Shown: piece by piece, positions 1 to 8,444 of the stretch
Layout of the letters: the number at the start of each line of letters is the position of its first letter
How positions within the stretch are numbered: position 1 is the stretch's first letter
DNA from: Deltaproteobacteria bacterium
Lineage (GTDB): Bacteria; Myxococcota_A; Polyangia; Polyangiales; Polyangiaceae
Assembly: GCA_016209145.1 (NCBI GenBank)
Contig: JACQWT010000043.1
Coordinates: forward strand, 1-58,830
DNA: 58,830 bases
Direction of reading: 5' to 3'
Made by a program: the position numbers and the translations under genes
The notes under the pieces: model-generated
The model's input: the letters and a program-made list of their open reading frames with translations, nothing else
Told to the model about the DNA's origin: nothing
Database searches by the model: none

Positions 1-651
1 GAGCCCAAGACTTCGACCCTCCAGATCGTTCGCTGCTTCGGCTGGGCCGCCGCCATCCTGGGCATGAAGGTGCCGCCTCTGTACTTGGCGGTCGACTGGA
101 CGGGCACGCTCGAGCTCGTGCCCGTGGTGCCGCCCGCGACGCGCATCGGCAGGCAAGCGCTGGCGGATCTGGGCGCCCGCGAGCTGGCCTTCATGGTGGG
201 CTGCCATCTTTGCTGGTTCCGCAAGGAGCATGTGCTGGGCAGGATGGCCGGCTCGCTGCACCGGCTGGAGGACGTGTTCCTGGCGGCGCTGATGGTCGGC
301 AACCCCGGCCTGCCGGTGACGGCCGAGGTCAAGCAGCGCATCGAGCCGCTGGCCCGCAGCATCATGCCGCTGCTCGAGCCGCCGGTCGTCGAGACGCTGC
401 GCGACTGCTTCACGCGCTTCGTGGAGCAGGGCGGGCGCACGAACCTGTCGCAGTGGCGCCGGGCCATGGAGCGTACGGCGCTGCGCACGGGCATGCTCCT
501 GGCCAACGATCTGAGCGCGGCCCGGACGATCCTCGGGCTCGAGGACGCCGCGGCCTGCGAGGGGCGCATGGACGAGCTCATCGCCTTCTTCACGGGAGAG
601 CGGTGCAGCCTGCTGCGCAAGCGCATCGGGATCGCCGTGCGGGAGGGCTAG
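1..651 (+). CDS. C-terminal part of a TPR-type hypothetical protein (partial)
   Basis: The frame is open from base 1, so the ATG at 64 is probably internal and the gene starts outside the window. The visible 216 residues are mostly alpha-helical and contain no signal peptide or catalytic motif. Stretches such as ELAFMVGCHLCWFRKEH and the run around WRRAMERTALRTGMLL, ending in ILGLED, resemble the C-terminal region of long myxobacterial tetratricopeptide-repeat proteins of unknown function. That resemblance is from memory, not a search. The stop at 649-651 lies 13 bases before the next gene on the same strand, so the two are probably cotranscribed. No function is assigned. Confidence 0.6.
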   Translation, partial: EPKTSTLQIVRCFGWAAAILGMKVPPLYLAVDWTGTLELVPVVPPATRIGRQALADLGARELAFMVGCHLCWFRKEHVLGRMAGSLHRLEDVFLAALMVGNPGLPVTAEVKQRIEPLARSIMPLLEPPVVETLRDCFTRFVEQGGRTNLSQWRRAMERTALRTGMLLANDLSAARTILGLEDAAACEGRMDELIAFFTGERCSLLRKRIGIAVREG

Positions 652-664
652 ATAGGGGTCGGTC

Positions 665-1444
665 ATGTCCATGCGCATGCTGGTTTGCCGTGTTGCTGCC
701 CGCCGTCGCCGCCCCTGCCTGGCGCATGTCGTGTGGGCGGCGCTTGCTCTCGGTCTGCTCGGCTGCTCGCGCGGCAGCGCAGGGCCGGGCGCGACCGAGC
801 AGGGGACGGCGCCGCCCGCCACCGTTCCCGCCGCCGCGAGCACGACGCCGGGCCGAGCGCGCGAACCCGGCGGGGAAGATGCGGCGCCCGCCCGCGCCAC
901 CGGCGAGAGCACCGCGACGGCTGCGGCGGCCGGTCCGGGGCCAGCGGGCACGGTGCCGGTCGCGACGGCGCCGGCTGCGCCGCCGGCGGCGACGGCGAGC
1001 GCCAGCGCAACGGCCAGCGCGGCGGCGAGCGCGGCGCCGGCCGGGTCGGCCTCCGCCGCGGCGAGCGCGGCGCCCGTGCCGAGCGTCCAGGGCAACGCCG
1101 TGGCCGACGCGCCCTACGCCGCCTATCTCGCCGGCAAGGCCGCCTACCGCGCGGGCGAGCCGGCCGCGGTCACGGTCGTGCTGGAGGCCAAGGGCGGCTA
1201 CAAGTGCAACGAGCGCTACCCCTACAAGTTCAAGCTGGATCCGCCCCCGGCCGGCGTGAGCTACCCCGAGCCGGTGGCGCGTGGCATTCAGTACGGCCCC
1301 AAGCGCTCGACCATGCCGGTGGCCTTCGTTGCGGCGCGGCCGGGCAAGGCGACCATCGCCGGCACCTTCCACTTCTCGGTCTGCACGGCGGAGCTGTGCA
1401 AGATCGAGCGGGCGCCGCTCTCGCTCACGGTGCGGATCGAGTAG
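665..1444 (+). CDS. Lipoprotein with Ala/Pro linker and DsbD-N-like C-terminal domain
   Basis: The 259-residue product starts with an Arg-rich n-region and a hydrophobic core ending in the lipobox LGLLGC (Cys about residue 34), so it should be a lipoprotein. Residues 35-140 are a low-complexity Ala/Pro/Ser linker of the kind that holds a domain away from the membrane. Residues 145-259 form a beta-rich domain with a GYKCNERYPYKFKL segment and a late CTAELC motif. The spacing of that C-x4-C pair resembles the N-terminal immunoglobulin-like domain of DsbD-type thiol carriers, so a redox role is possible but unproven. It follows the previous gene by 13 bases and precedes the GMC oxidoreductase by 20, suggesting an operon. 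The start is uncertain because ATG 671 is also available. Confidence 0.75.
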   Translation: MSMRMLVCRVAARRRRPCLAHVVWAALALGLLGCSRGSAGPGATEQGTAPPATVPAAASTTPGRAREPGGEDAAPARATGESTATAAAAGPGPAGTVPVATAPAAPPAATASASATASAAASAAPAGSASAAASAAPVPSVQGNAVADAPYAAYLAGKAAYRAGEPAAVTVVLEAKGGYKCNERYPYKFKLDPPPAGVSYPEPVARGIQYGPKRSTMPVAFVAARPGKATIAGTFHFSVCTAELCKIERAPLSLTVRIE

Positions 1445-1464
1445 CAAGGCTCGGGCTCTCGCCC

Positions 1465-3366
1465 ATGGATGCGGACATCTTCCCAGATCCGGCGGGGCGG
1501 CCCGCGGCGCTCGCCCTGGCCCGAGCGATCCTGCCTGGCGGCGGCCTGTTCCCGGGAGCGGACGAGCGCAGCGTGGTGGCGGCGCTCGGCCTGCTCGGCC
1601 GCTCGCCCGGCATCGTCGGGACGACCGGAGCGCTGTTCCGGATGCTGGACCTTGCCGCCGTGGCCTACACCGGCGCCCGCTTCAGCGCCCTCGCGCCGGA
1701 TCGGCAGGAGCAGCTCCTGCAGCGCTGGGAGCAGGATCCTGTGCTGCGCCGCCCCCTGTTCCTTGCCACCTTCCTGCTGAAGACGGCGCACTTCGACCAC
1801 CGCTCGGTCTACGACGCGGCCGGCTGCGTCTACGAGAAGGGCGGGCCGCCCGAGCCGGCGCGCTGGCTGCGACAGGTCGTGGCAGGGAACGAGATCGAGG
1901 ACGGGCTGGAGCTGGAGTGCGACGCCGTGGTGGTGGGCACGGGCGCGGGCGGCGCGGTCGTGGGCAAGGAGCTCGCCGAGCGGGGCCATGCCGTGGTGTT
2001 TCTCGAGGAGGGCGAGCTTCACCGCCGCGATTCCTTCAAGGGCAGCGTGCTCGAGGCCAAGCGGCGCTTCTACCGCGCCCAGGCGCGCATCGCGGCCGTG
2101 GGCAATGCCTTGATCCCGACCTTCATGGGCCGCCTGGTGGGCGGATCGACGGCCATCAATACGGCGACTTGCTTCCGCACGCCCGACTGGATCCTGGACG
2201 AGTGGTGCAGCAAGCTCGATTCTGACGCATTGGCTCCGGAGCGGATGCGACCGCACTTCGAGCGGGTCGAGCAGGCGCTGTGGGTTGCGCCGGTCAAGCC
2301 GGAGCTCAGGGGCCCAGTCGCGCGCCTCGTCGCCCGCGGCTGCGACCGGCTCGGCTGGCACCATGCGCCGATGCTGCGCAACGCACCCGAGTGCGACGCG
2401 CAGGGCGTGTGCGACTTCGGCTGCCCTTCGGGGGCGCGGCGCAGCATGGACCTGAGCTACGTGCCCTCCGCGCTGATGCGCGGCGCAGTGCTCCACACGG
2501 GCGTGCGCGCCGAGCGCGTGCTCACCGAGGCCGGACGAGCGACCGGCATCGAGGCCCGCGCGGTGGCGACCGGCGCCGTGCTGCGCGTGCGCGCTCGCGC
2601 CGTGGTGCTCGCGGCCGGGGCCGTGCCCACGCCGCTGTTCCTGCTGCGCCAGGGGATCTGCAACCGCAGCGGCCTGGTCGGCCGCAACCTTTCGCTGCAT
2701 CCGGCGACCTCGATCTCGGCGCTCTTCGACGAGCCGGTCAAGGCGCACGAGGGCATTCCCCAAAGCTGCTACTGCGGCGAGTTTCACCGCGAGGGGATCC
2801 TGCTGAGCGGTGCCTCTGCGCCGGTCAGCCTGGTGGCGCTCATGATCCCCATGACCGGGCGGCGGCTGGCCGCGGCGCTCGGCCAGTTCGACCGCGTGGC
2901 GAGCCTGGGCGTGATGGTCAAGGACCACACGCGCGGACGGGTGCGGCTCGGGCCGCGCGGGGCGCCGCTCGTGACCTACTGGCTCACGGGCCGCGAGACC
3001 GAGCTGCTGCGCCGCGGCCTCGCCCGGGCCGCCGAGATCCTCGTCGCGGCCGGCGCGAAGCGGATCTACCCGCTGCTCGGGCGCTTCCTCGTGCTGGACG
3101 GCGCAGGGGCGGCGCAGAAGCTGCAACGCGAGCGCCTCGCGCCGTGGGACTTCGTGCTCACGAGCTTCCATCCGCTCGGCACCTGCCCCATGGGTCGCGA
3201 TCCGGCCCGCAGCGTGGTCGGCCTCGACCATGAGGCGCACGAGCTGCGCTCCCTGTTCATCGTCGACGGCAGCACCGTGCCCGGCCCGCCTGCGGTCAAT
3301 CCCCAGATCACGGTCATGGCCATGGCCGACCGCGCGGCGGGCCTGATCGCCGAGAGGCTCGGGTGA
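1465..3366 (+). CDS. GMC-family FAD-dependent oxidoreductase
   Basis: This 633-residue flavoprotein is expected to oxidise an alcohol or sterol group using FAD. The Rossmann dinucleotide motif VVVGTGAGGAVVG lies near residue 153 and is followed by the acidic strand end VVFLEEGE. A mid-protein Cys-rich stretch (CDAQGVCDFGCPSGAR) resembles that of the long-chain alcohol oxidase/cholesterol oxidase branch. The C-terminus carries the family signatures HPLGTCPMG and DGSTVPGPPAVNPQITVMAM, which include the active-site His and the FAD-binding loop. The first 145 residues precede the FAD domain and resemble the gluconate 2-dehydrogenase subunit 3-like extension of fused GMC enzymes. The longer open frame from 685 is rejected because it overlaps the upstream lipoprotein. 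The substrate is unknown. Confidence 0.88.
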   Translation: MDADIFPDPAGRPAALALARAILPGGGLFPGADERSVVAALGLLGRSPGIVGTTGALFRMLDLAAVAYTGARFSALAPDRQEQLLQRWEQDPVLRRPLFLATFLLKTAHFDHRSVYDAAGCVYEKGGPPEPARWLRQVVAGNEIEDGLELECDAVVVGTGAGGAVVGKELAERGHAVVFLEEGELHRRDSFKGSVLEAKRRFYRAQARIAAVGNALIPTFMGRLVGGSTAINTATCFRTPDWILDEWCSKLDSDALAPERMRPHFERVEQALWVAPVKPELRGPVARLVARGCDRLGWHHAPMLRNAPECDAQGVCDFGCPSGARRSMDLSYVPSALMRGAVLHTGVRAERVLTEAGRATGIEARAVATGAVLRVRARAVVLAAGAVPTPLFLLRQGICNRSGLVGRNLSLHPATSISALFDEPVKAHEGIPQSCYCGEFHREGILLSGASAPVSLVALMIPMTGRRLAAALGQFDRVASLGVMVKDHTRGRVRLGPRGAPLVTYWLTGRETELLRRGLARAAEILVAAGAKRIYPLLGRFLVLDGAGAAQKLQRERLAPWDFVLTSFHPLGTCPMGRDPARSVVGLDHEAHELRSLFIVDGSTVPGPPAVNPQITVMAMADRAAGLIAERLG

Positions 3367-3382
3367 TTCTCCGCTCTTTCGG

Positions 3383-4054
3383 TCAGTGCTTGCAGCTCGG
3401 ATGGGAGGCGCAGTCCGGACAGACGCAGCCCTCGAAGTAGGGGTTGCACAGGCCGTCGGCCACGCAGTGGACCGGATCGGCGCAGAACTTGTCCGTGGCG
3501 CAGTCGGGGCACACGCAGTCGTCCGCGAGCTTCTTGCCGTAGTCGAAGCAGATGTCGTCGGCCGTGCAGCCCTCACACAGGCACTTCTCCTGGTTGGCGA
3601 CGTCGCAGGCCGGGAAGTCGATGATGGGCGAGACCGTGGCCAGGTCCACGCACTGCAGCGGGCCGGCATCGACGACGGCGCCGTCGCTCCCGTCGTCGCT
3701 CCCGTCGTCGCTGCCGCCGTCGGTGGGGCCGCCGCCGCCACCGGTGCCGGCTGCGCCGGTCGTGCCGCCTGCACCGGCGCTGCCGCCCGTTCCGCCACCG
3801 ACGCCGCCCTCGGCCCCGCCGCCGGCCGCGCCACCAGTCCCGCCCGCCGCGCCCGTACCGGTGCCGCCGCAGTCGCAGGGCCCGAACGTCGACCCGTCGG
3901 CGACGCAACTCTGCGCACCCTGGCAGGCGCCAGGGCCGAAGCACGCCTGTGTCGTGCCCGGCTTGCAGGCCTGCTGGGGCTCGTCACCCGAGCACGACGG
4001 CGGAAGGGCCGCGAGCGCCAGAGCTGCCAGCCATCCGAGCGTTCCGCGATTCAT
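3383..4054 (-). CDS. Cys-rich lipoprotein with Gly-rich linker
   Basis: The start chosen is the ATG at 4054, which gives a 223-residue protein opening with MNRGTLGWLAALALAALPPSCSG, a signal peptide ending in a plausible lipobox (PPSC). A Cys-containing block (CKPGTTQACFGPGACQGAQ) follows, then about 60 residues of Gly/Ala and Asp/Ser repeats (DDGSDDGSDDG). The C-terminal domain has at least 14 cysteines in CxCxxC and CxxC spacings. Such proteins are usually disulfide-stabilised surface lipoproteins in myxobacteria, with no known activity. The gene is convergent with the GMC oxidoreductase; the two stops are only 16 bases apart. Confidence 0.75.
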   Translation of the reverse strand: MNRGTLGWLAALALAALPPSCSGDEPQQACKPGTTQACFGPGACQGAQSCVADGSTFGPCDCGGTGTGAAGGTGGAAGGGAEGGVGGGTGGSAGAGGTTGAAGTGGGGGPTDGGSDDGSDDGSDGAVVDAGPLQCVDLATVSPIIDFPACDVANQEKCLCEGCTADDICFDYGKKLADDCVCPDCATDKFCADPVHCVADGLCNPYFEGCVCPDCASHPSCKH

Positions 4055-4122
4055 GGGTGCGAGATTACGCGCCCTTGGCCGCGCGCTCAAGATCCTGCGT
4101 GGTCGGCGTCCGCTGGTGGGCA

Positions 4123-6453
4123 TCAGTCCTGCTTGGGCCCCTCGTTGTAGCCGCGCGGCCGGTGCTTGGGCTCGACGCCCTTGTGGCGCTCGTGGTTGTT
4201 GAGCGTGTCAACGGCCAGATACGCGAGCCAACTGCCCGGGTGCGCGTCGGCGAGCGCGCGCAGCTCCGCATCGTGGACGAGCAGGCGCTTCTCGTCGTAG
4301 AGGCACTGCAGGGCGAGCGCGATCAGGGCCTTACCGTTGGGATCGAGCCCGAAGCCGCGCGCGTAGTGGGGCCAGGCCTCGTCCGGCCGGTGCATCCGGC
4401 ACAAGGTGTCGCCGGTGTACACGTGGGCCATGGGCCACTCGGGTGCCAGCGACGCGGCGATACGGCTTTCGGCCAGCCGGGTTTCCAGATCTCCGCGCGC
4501 TCCCGTCATCACCGAGTAGTTGAGGTGGGCCTTGGCGCTGCGGGGCACCGCCTTCTTGGTGCCTTCCCAGAACGCCAGGTCGTCGCGATAGTCCATGGCG
4601 TGCCGGTAGGTCTGCACGGCTTGCAGGCCGAAGAACAGGCCCAGCACGGCCGTCGCGAGCCGCGGCTCGTGTGCCGCGGCGCTCGCCGCGGCCCGCCCGA
4701 GATGCAGCTTGCGGCCGAGCCAGCCGAGGCCGAGCGGTAGTCTCCACCAGCGCTCGCCAAGCCACGCGAAAAGCACTGCGAGAACGAGGGATGTGCCGAT
4801 CGCCGGGAAGTACCAGAAACGCTCGGCGCGCACGGTGGGCAGCAGGACGGGGATGTTGGAGTGCGGGAAGTAGCTCACGACGAGCCAGGCCAGGCCGAGG
4901 GCGACGAGCGCGGGCCCCAAGCGGCGCATGGGCCAGGCGCACACCGCCTGCACGGCCACGGGCTGCGAGCGCCAGCCCTCGACGAAAAGGCCCACGCCTA
5001 CGGCGAGGACCAGGGCGGCGTAGGGCCAGAGCCGGATCGAGGACGACCCGCCGCGGTAGATCAGGACCGCCTCGGTCGCCAGGGCACAGAGCCCGGCCAC
5101 GCCGAGGACGAAGCCCGACGCCAAAAGCGGGCGGCGCCAGGGTCGATGGCCGAGGCGGATGAGCGGTGTGCCGCTCGGCTGCGGCAGGACGTAGAACGAG
5201 CCCGGCGCGGCCTGCCGCATGCGTCTGCCGTCGAGCCACTCGCGCGCGCGGCCCACGAGCGCTAGCACGAGCGCGGCGCACAGGGGCAGCGCCATGAGCA
5301 GGCCGCCGGCCACGCTCTCCCAGCGGAAGAGGGTCGCGGGCACGGGCTCCTGCGGGTACGAGTAGTCGCCGCTCAGCCGGAAGGGGAAGAAGACCTGCAG
5401 CAGGCCGCGCCAGTAGACGCGCAGCGCGCCGGCCACGCGGTGCGGCAGATCCGCCTGGCACAGGGGGTTGTTCATCCAGTCGTTGGGCAGCGGCGCCTGG
5501 TGGAACCACACCAGGAGCTCGCGGTAGTGCCGCGCCAGGGTGCCGGCACCCGCCGCCAGCGGCCGGCTCAAGGGCTCCGGCAGCGGCGAAGGGAACCAGC
5601 GCCGGCGCAGCTCCACGTACAGCACGAAGGCGCCCAAGGCGCCGCCGAGGGCGAGGAGCGCGCGCACCAGGCGCGCCGGCCGCTGCGGGTGCAGCATGGG
5701 CGCGCAGAGCAGCGCCGCGAGCGGCACGAGCGGCACGCAGACCATGGCGCTCTCCTTCGAGAACATGCCCAGCGCCACGGCCGCGAAGACCGCGGGGGTC
5801 GTGGCCCAGGCCGGCAGGCGCAGGGCCAGCAGGGCGAGCACGGCGCCGAGCCCGCCCAGCACGTCGGCGATGCCGACGATGCCTGTGACCGCCTCGGTCA
5901 AGAGGGCGCAGACGACGAAGCTTGCGGCCGCGAGCCAGCCCGCGGCCCGGCGGCGTGTGACCGAGTAAGCGAACGAGCCGAGAATCGCCCCGTTCAGGGC
6001 GTGGATCGCGATGTTGTACAGGTGATGGAAGAAGGGATGCCGGGATACGCTCCAGAGCAGCCGCCAGAGCACGTTGGGGATGGGGCGGTAGGAGCCGATG
6101 CTGGCGTTCGGGGGCAAGCCCCAGAAGTCGCGGTGCAGGAAGTCCATGAAGCGCAGGCCGCCCACCGCGTTGACATAGGGATTGCCGAGCAGCGCCTCCT
6201 GCTCGTCGAAGATGTAGTTCGTGCGCGGATGGCGCATGAACAGCACCAGGGCCACGGCCAGCAGGGGCGGGAAGAGCACCGCGACAGAAGGCGAGTTGAG
6301 GTAGGCGTAGCGGCGCGCCGAGCGCGCCAGGCCGGCCAGGCTCCGGCGCAGCCCGGCCGGCGCCCCGCGCACCAGGCCCAGGGCGCGGCGGTGCCAGCGG
6401 GGCTGCATGGGGACGGGCGGCAGGGCGCCGGGCTGGTCGGGCAGGGGGAGCAC
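4123..6453 (-). CDS. TMTC-like polytopic glycosyltransferase with C-terminal TPRs
   Basis: This 776-residue membrane protein has about ten hydrophobic segments. The first large loop contains FDEQEALLGNPYV, then DFWGLPPNASIGSYRP, and later HPFFHHLYNIAIHALNG. These match the acidic first-loop, SYRP and FH..N..IH patterns of TMTC/PMT-type (GT-C fold) O-mannosyltransferases. Residues from about 640 to the end read as tetratricopeptide helices (AKAHLNYSVM..., AHVYTGDTLCRMHRPDEAWPHY). It probably transfers a lipid-linked sugar to exported proteins, which fits a genome rich in secreted lipoproteins; that substrate link is inference. The frame opens with GTG at 6453; ATG 6408 is an alternative, and neither has a clear ribosome binding site. 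It diverges from the Cys-rich/kelch gene across about 105 bases. Confidence 0.75.
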   Translation of the reverse strand: MLPLPDQPGALPPVPMQPRWHRRALGLVRGAPAGLRRSLAGLARSARRYAYLNSPSVAVLFPPLLAVALVLFMRHPRTNYIFDEQEALLGNPYVNAVGGLRFMDFLHRDFWGLPPNASIGSYRPIPNVLWRLLWSVSRHPFFHHLYNIAIHALNGAILGSFAYSVTRRRAAGWLAAASFVVCALLTEAVTGIVGIADVLGGLGAVLALLALRLPAWATTPAVFAAVALGMFSKESAMVCVPLVPLAALLCAPMLHPQRPARLVRALLALGGALGAFVLYVELRRRWFPSPLPEPLSRPLAAGAGTLARHYRELLVWFHQAPLPNDWMNNPLCQADLPHRVAGALRVYWRGLLQVFFPFRLSGDYSYPQEPVPATLFRWESVAGGLLMALPLCAALVLALVGRAREWLDGRRMRQAAPGSFYVLPQPSGTPLIRLGHRPWRRPLLASGFVLGVAGLCALATEAVLIYRGGSSSIRLWPYAALVLAVGVGLFVEGWRSQPVAVQAVCAWPMRRLGPALVALGLAWLVVSYFPHSNIPVLLPTVRAERFWYFPAIGTSLVLAVLFAWLGERWWRLPLGLGWLGRKLHLGRAAASAAAHEPRLATAVLGLFFGLQAVQTYRHAMDYRDDLAFWEGTKKAVPRSAKAHLNYSVMTGARGDLETRLAESRIAASLAPEWPMAHVYTGDTLCRMHRPDEAWPHYARGFGLDPNGKALIALALQCLYDEKRLLVHDAELRALADAHPGSWLAYLAVDTLNNHERHKGVEPKHRPRGYNEGPKQD

Positions 6454-6547
6454 TTCGGGCGCATCCTACTCCAGCCTCCAGCTTTGCACTTGCGCTGCCG
6501 GCTTGGATCGCGGACAATCGATCTTGGGTCTGGGTTGCGAGACGGCG

Positions 6548-6561
6548 AGGAGGGCGACATG
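6548..6561 (+). promoter_or_regulatory. Ribosome binding site and ATG before octamer tract
   Basis: AGGAGGG at 6548-6554 lies four bases before ATG 6559. This is the only good start signal near the Cys-rich/kelch gene. From this ATG the frame runs through the GAGATCGA tract and stops at TGA 6706-6708. The Cys-rich reading frame lies in another phase, so the start is uncoupled from it at the present repeat number. Confidence 0.55.
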
Positions 6562-6573
6562 GCCGGCTACCGC

Positions 6574-6630
6574 GAGATCGAGAGATCGAGAGATCGAGAG
6601 ATCGAGAGATCGAGAGATCGAGAGATCGAG
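6574..6630. repeat. GAGATCGA octanucleotide tandem repeat, 7 copies
   Basis: Seven perfect GAGATCGA units plus one base lie directly after the ATG at 6559. Every three units (24 bases) encode EIERSRDR. Because eight is not a multiple of three, loss or gain of a unit changes the downstream frame. With seven units the ATG frame ends at 6708. With six (or nine) it would enter the Cys-rich frame that is open through 6630-6726. This is the layout of a slipped-strand contingency locus. Confidence 0.9.
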
Positions 6631-6725
6631 AGGGCGAGGGCGGAGGCGAGCCCACCCACCACTCGCCGCCCAACTGTTTCCAGGTCGGGTGCCACAGCAA
6701 GGAGCTGACCTGCTGCGCTGTAGCG

Positions 6726-7907
6726 TTGACGCAGGGCAAGTGCGTCAACACGAAGACAGACAAGGACAACTGCGGCGGCTGCGGCAAGAAGTGCGCGAAG
6801 AACCAGGTGTGCCAGGACGGCAACTGCACCGTCATCTCCATCTTCGATCAGGGGCCTCCGGCGCACGTGTTCTGCTCCCCGCCCTGCCTGCCGGGCGAGA
6901 TCTGCGTCTTCGGGCAGTGCCAGAAGCCGGGAGAGGTCGACCACTTCGCCTGCGAGCTCCTGTGCGCGCCCGAGGCCTGCTGCAACATGACGTGCATCGA
7001 CACGACGAGCGATCCCAACAACTGCGGGAGCTGCGGCAACATCTGCGCGGCGGGGACGACTTGCTGCGCGGGCGCGTGCGTGAACCTCCTGACCAACTGG
7101 GCGAACTGCGGGGCGTGCATGAACACCTGCCTTGCGGTTCAGGACTGCTGCGCCGGCTCGTGCCTCGACGTCTGGTTCAATCCGGCAAGCTGCGGCGGGT
7201 GCGGCAACGTCTGCGCCCCCAACAATCCCAATTGCTGCTTCGGCCAGTGCACCAATAGGCAGACCGACGTGCACAACTGCGGCGTCTGCACGACCGAGTG
7301 CCCGAGTGCACATGCCTGCTGCGCGGGGGCCTGCCAGCCCATCTGTGCCTCTAATCTCGACTGCGAGCCCGGACAGCTCTGCGACAAGGCAACCGGCTGC
7401 TGTGCCGTGTTTGGCCCGGGCACGCCGGGCCTGCCCGCGAGCGACACCTGGTCGCCGACCTCGACCGAAGGGGCGCCGGCGCCGCGGACCGAGCACCGTG
7501 CTGTCTGGACTGGCTCGCGGATGTTCGTCTGGGGTGGCGGGGTCAAGGAGGAAGGACACACCTCCACCGGCGGGCTCTACGATCCGGCTTCCGACACCTG
7601 GACGCCCACATCGACGAAGGACGCCCCGGCGCCCAAGGCCAACTACCCGCCGCCGCTCTGGACGGGCGACCGCGCGATCGTCGCCGGAGGAGACATCCCC
7701 GGCTCCCCGCTCGGGCCAAGCGGGCTCTATGACCCCGAGCCCGACACCTGGACGCCGATTGACCTGGATGCCGCGCCCGAGGGCTTCTACGTCGCGGCGG
7801 CGGCCTGGGCCGGATGCCGGGCCATCTTCGTGGGCTCCCAGTACAACGTTGAGGACCAAAGCTCCCGGCCCGCCGCCTGGGCCTACGAGCCAGCGCCTCT
7901 GAGATGA
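6726..7907 (+). CDS. Cys-rich repeat protein with kelch-like C-terminal repeats
   Basis: The in-frame start available is TTG 6726, which has no ribosome binding site. The frame is open upstream through the octamer tract and encodes further Cys-rich sequence (NCFQVGCHSKELTCC), so the true N-terminus is probably ATG 6559 with a different repeat number. Residues 1-230 contain five or more copies of a 30-40-residue module of the type NCGxCGxxCxxxxxCCxGxC, common in exported myxobacterial proteins and often misannotated. Residues 235-393 contain three repeats of the form SDTWSPTSTEGAPAPR...AVWTGSRMFVWGG...GGLYDP, which match kelch beta-propeller blades. Three blades are too few for a closed propeller, so the C-terminus may be truncated. 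No signal peptide is visible in any phase. Confidence 0.7.
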   Translation: MTQGKCVNTKTDKDNCGGCGKKCAKNQVCQDGNCTVISIFDQGPPAHVFCSPPCLPGEICVFGQCQKPGEVDHFACELLCAPEACCNMTCIDTTSDPNNCGSCGNICAAGTTCCAGACVNLLTNWANCGACMNTCLAVQDCCAGSCLDVWFNPASCGGCGNVCAPNNPNCCFGQCTNRQTDVHNCGVCTTECPSAHACCAGACQPICASNLDCEPGQLCDKATGCCAVFGPGTPGLPASDTWSPTSTEGAPAPRTEHRAVWTGSRMFVWGGGVKEEGHTSTGGLYDPASDTWTPTSTKDAPAPKANYPPPLWTGDRAIVAGGDIPGSPLGPSGLYDPEPDTWTPIDLDAAPEGFYVAAAAWAGCRAIFVGSQYNVEDQSSRPAAWAYEPAPLR

Positions 7908-8444
7908 CGAGCCGCAGGCGCTTGCTCGGCCTGGCAGGCCCCTGCGCCACCCCCCACCCACCCCCATAGGCGCTAAGCGGTTTGGCTCCGAGTGCTTGGC
8001 CGGCCGCTCCCGCTCCCGCTCCCGCTCCCGATTCTCCGGATCTCGGCTGGGACTCGGCGAGCGTTGCGGGAACCGCTTCCACCCGTGCGGCCCGGGTCTG
8101 GCGCCATCAACGTCGTCGAACAGCGAAAGACCGACCCAGCGGGCGCCGAGGTTGTCATCGGCGCTTGGCGTGGGCGCTGCCGCTCCGGGAGCGGGAGCGG
8201 GCAGGTCGCGGAGCAGACGAGCAAGTCGCCGGGATGGCCTCGCCTAACGCCTATGCCCACCCCCTGGGCTTGATCGGCCTTGGTGGTCGCCGGGCTCTGG
8301 CTGCCGGGGCCAAGCGGGACGATGCAACGGCATGGCCGCAGTGAGGGCCCGCGCAGTCTTTTTCAGGTTGGCAAGAGCGAGCTCTCGTGCGAAGTACTCC
8401 CCTCCCGCGCGACCCGCGAAGGGTGCCGCGCGGGGCCCCTGCCC
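7908..8444. other. Intergenic stretch with imperfect inverted repeats
   Basis: No convincing gene lies here; the overlapping frames on both strands are compositional. A run of CGCTCC hexamers at 8005-8030 faces an inverse GGGAGC run at about 8187-8201. A second imperfect pair, CCATAGGCGCTAAGCGG near 7965 and CGCCTAACGCCTATG near 8240, lies outside it. The nested arrangement over about 300 bases could be a degenerate miniature element, but no terminal repeat is clean enough to set ends. Confidence 0.5.
8005..8030. repeat. CGCTCC hexanucleotide repeat, 4.3 copies
   Basis: Four perfect tandem CGCTCC units plus CG. A partial inverse run of GGGAGC units lies about 155 bases downstream. The tract is intergenic, so copy-number change would not alter a protein. 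Confidence 0.85.

Noticed and set aside
210-3987. Long overlapping frames on both strands (for example 590-1447 and 1288-3987 minus, 210-1259 plus)
   Set aside because: They are Arg/Ala/Gly-rich shadows produced by high GC content, overlap well-supported genes and show no domain pattern or ribosome binding site.
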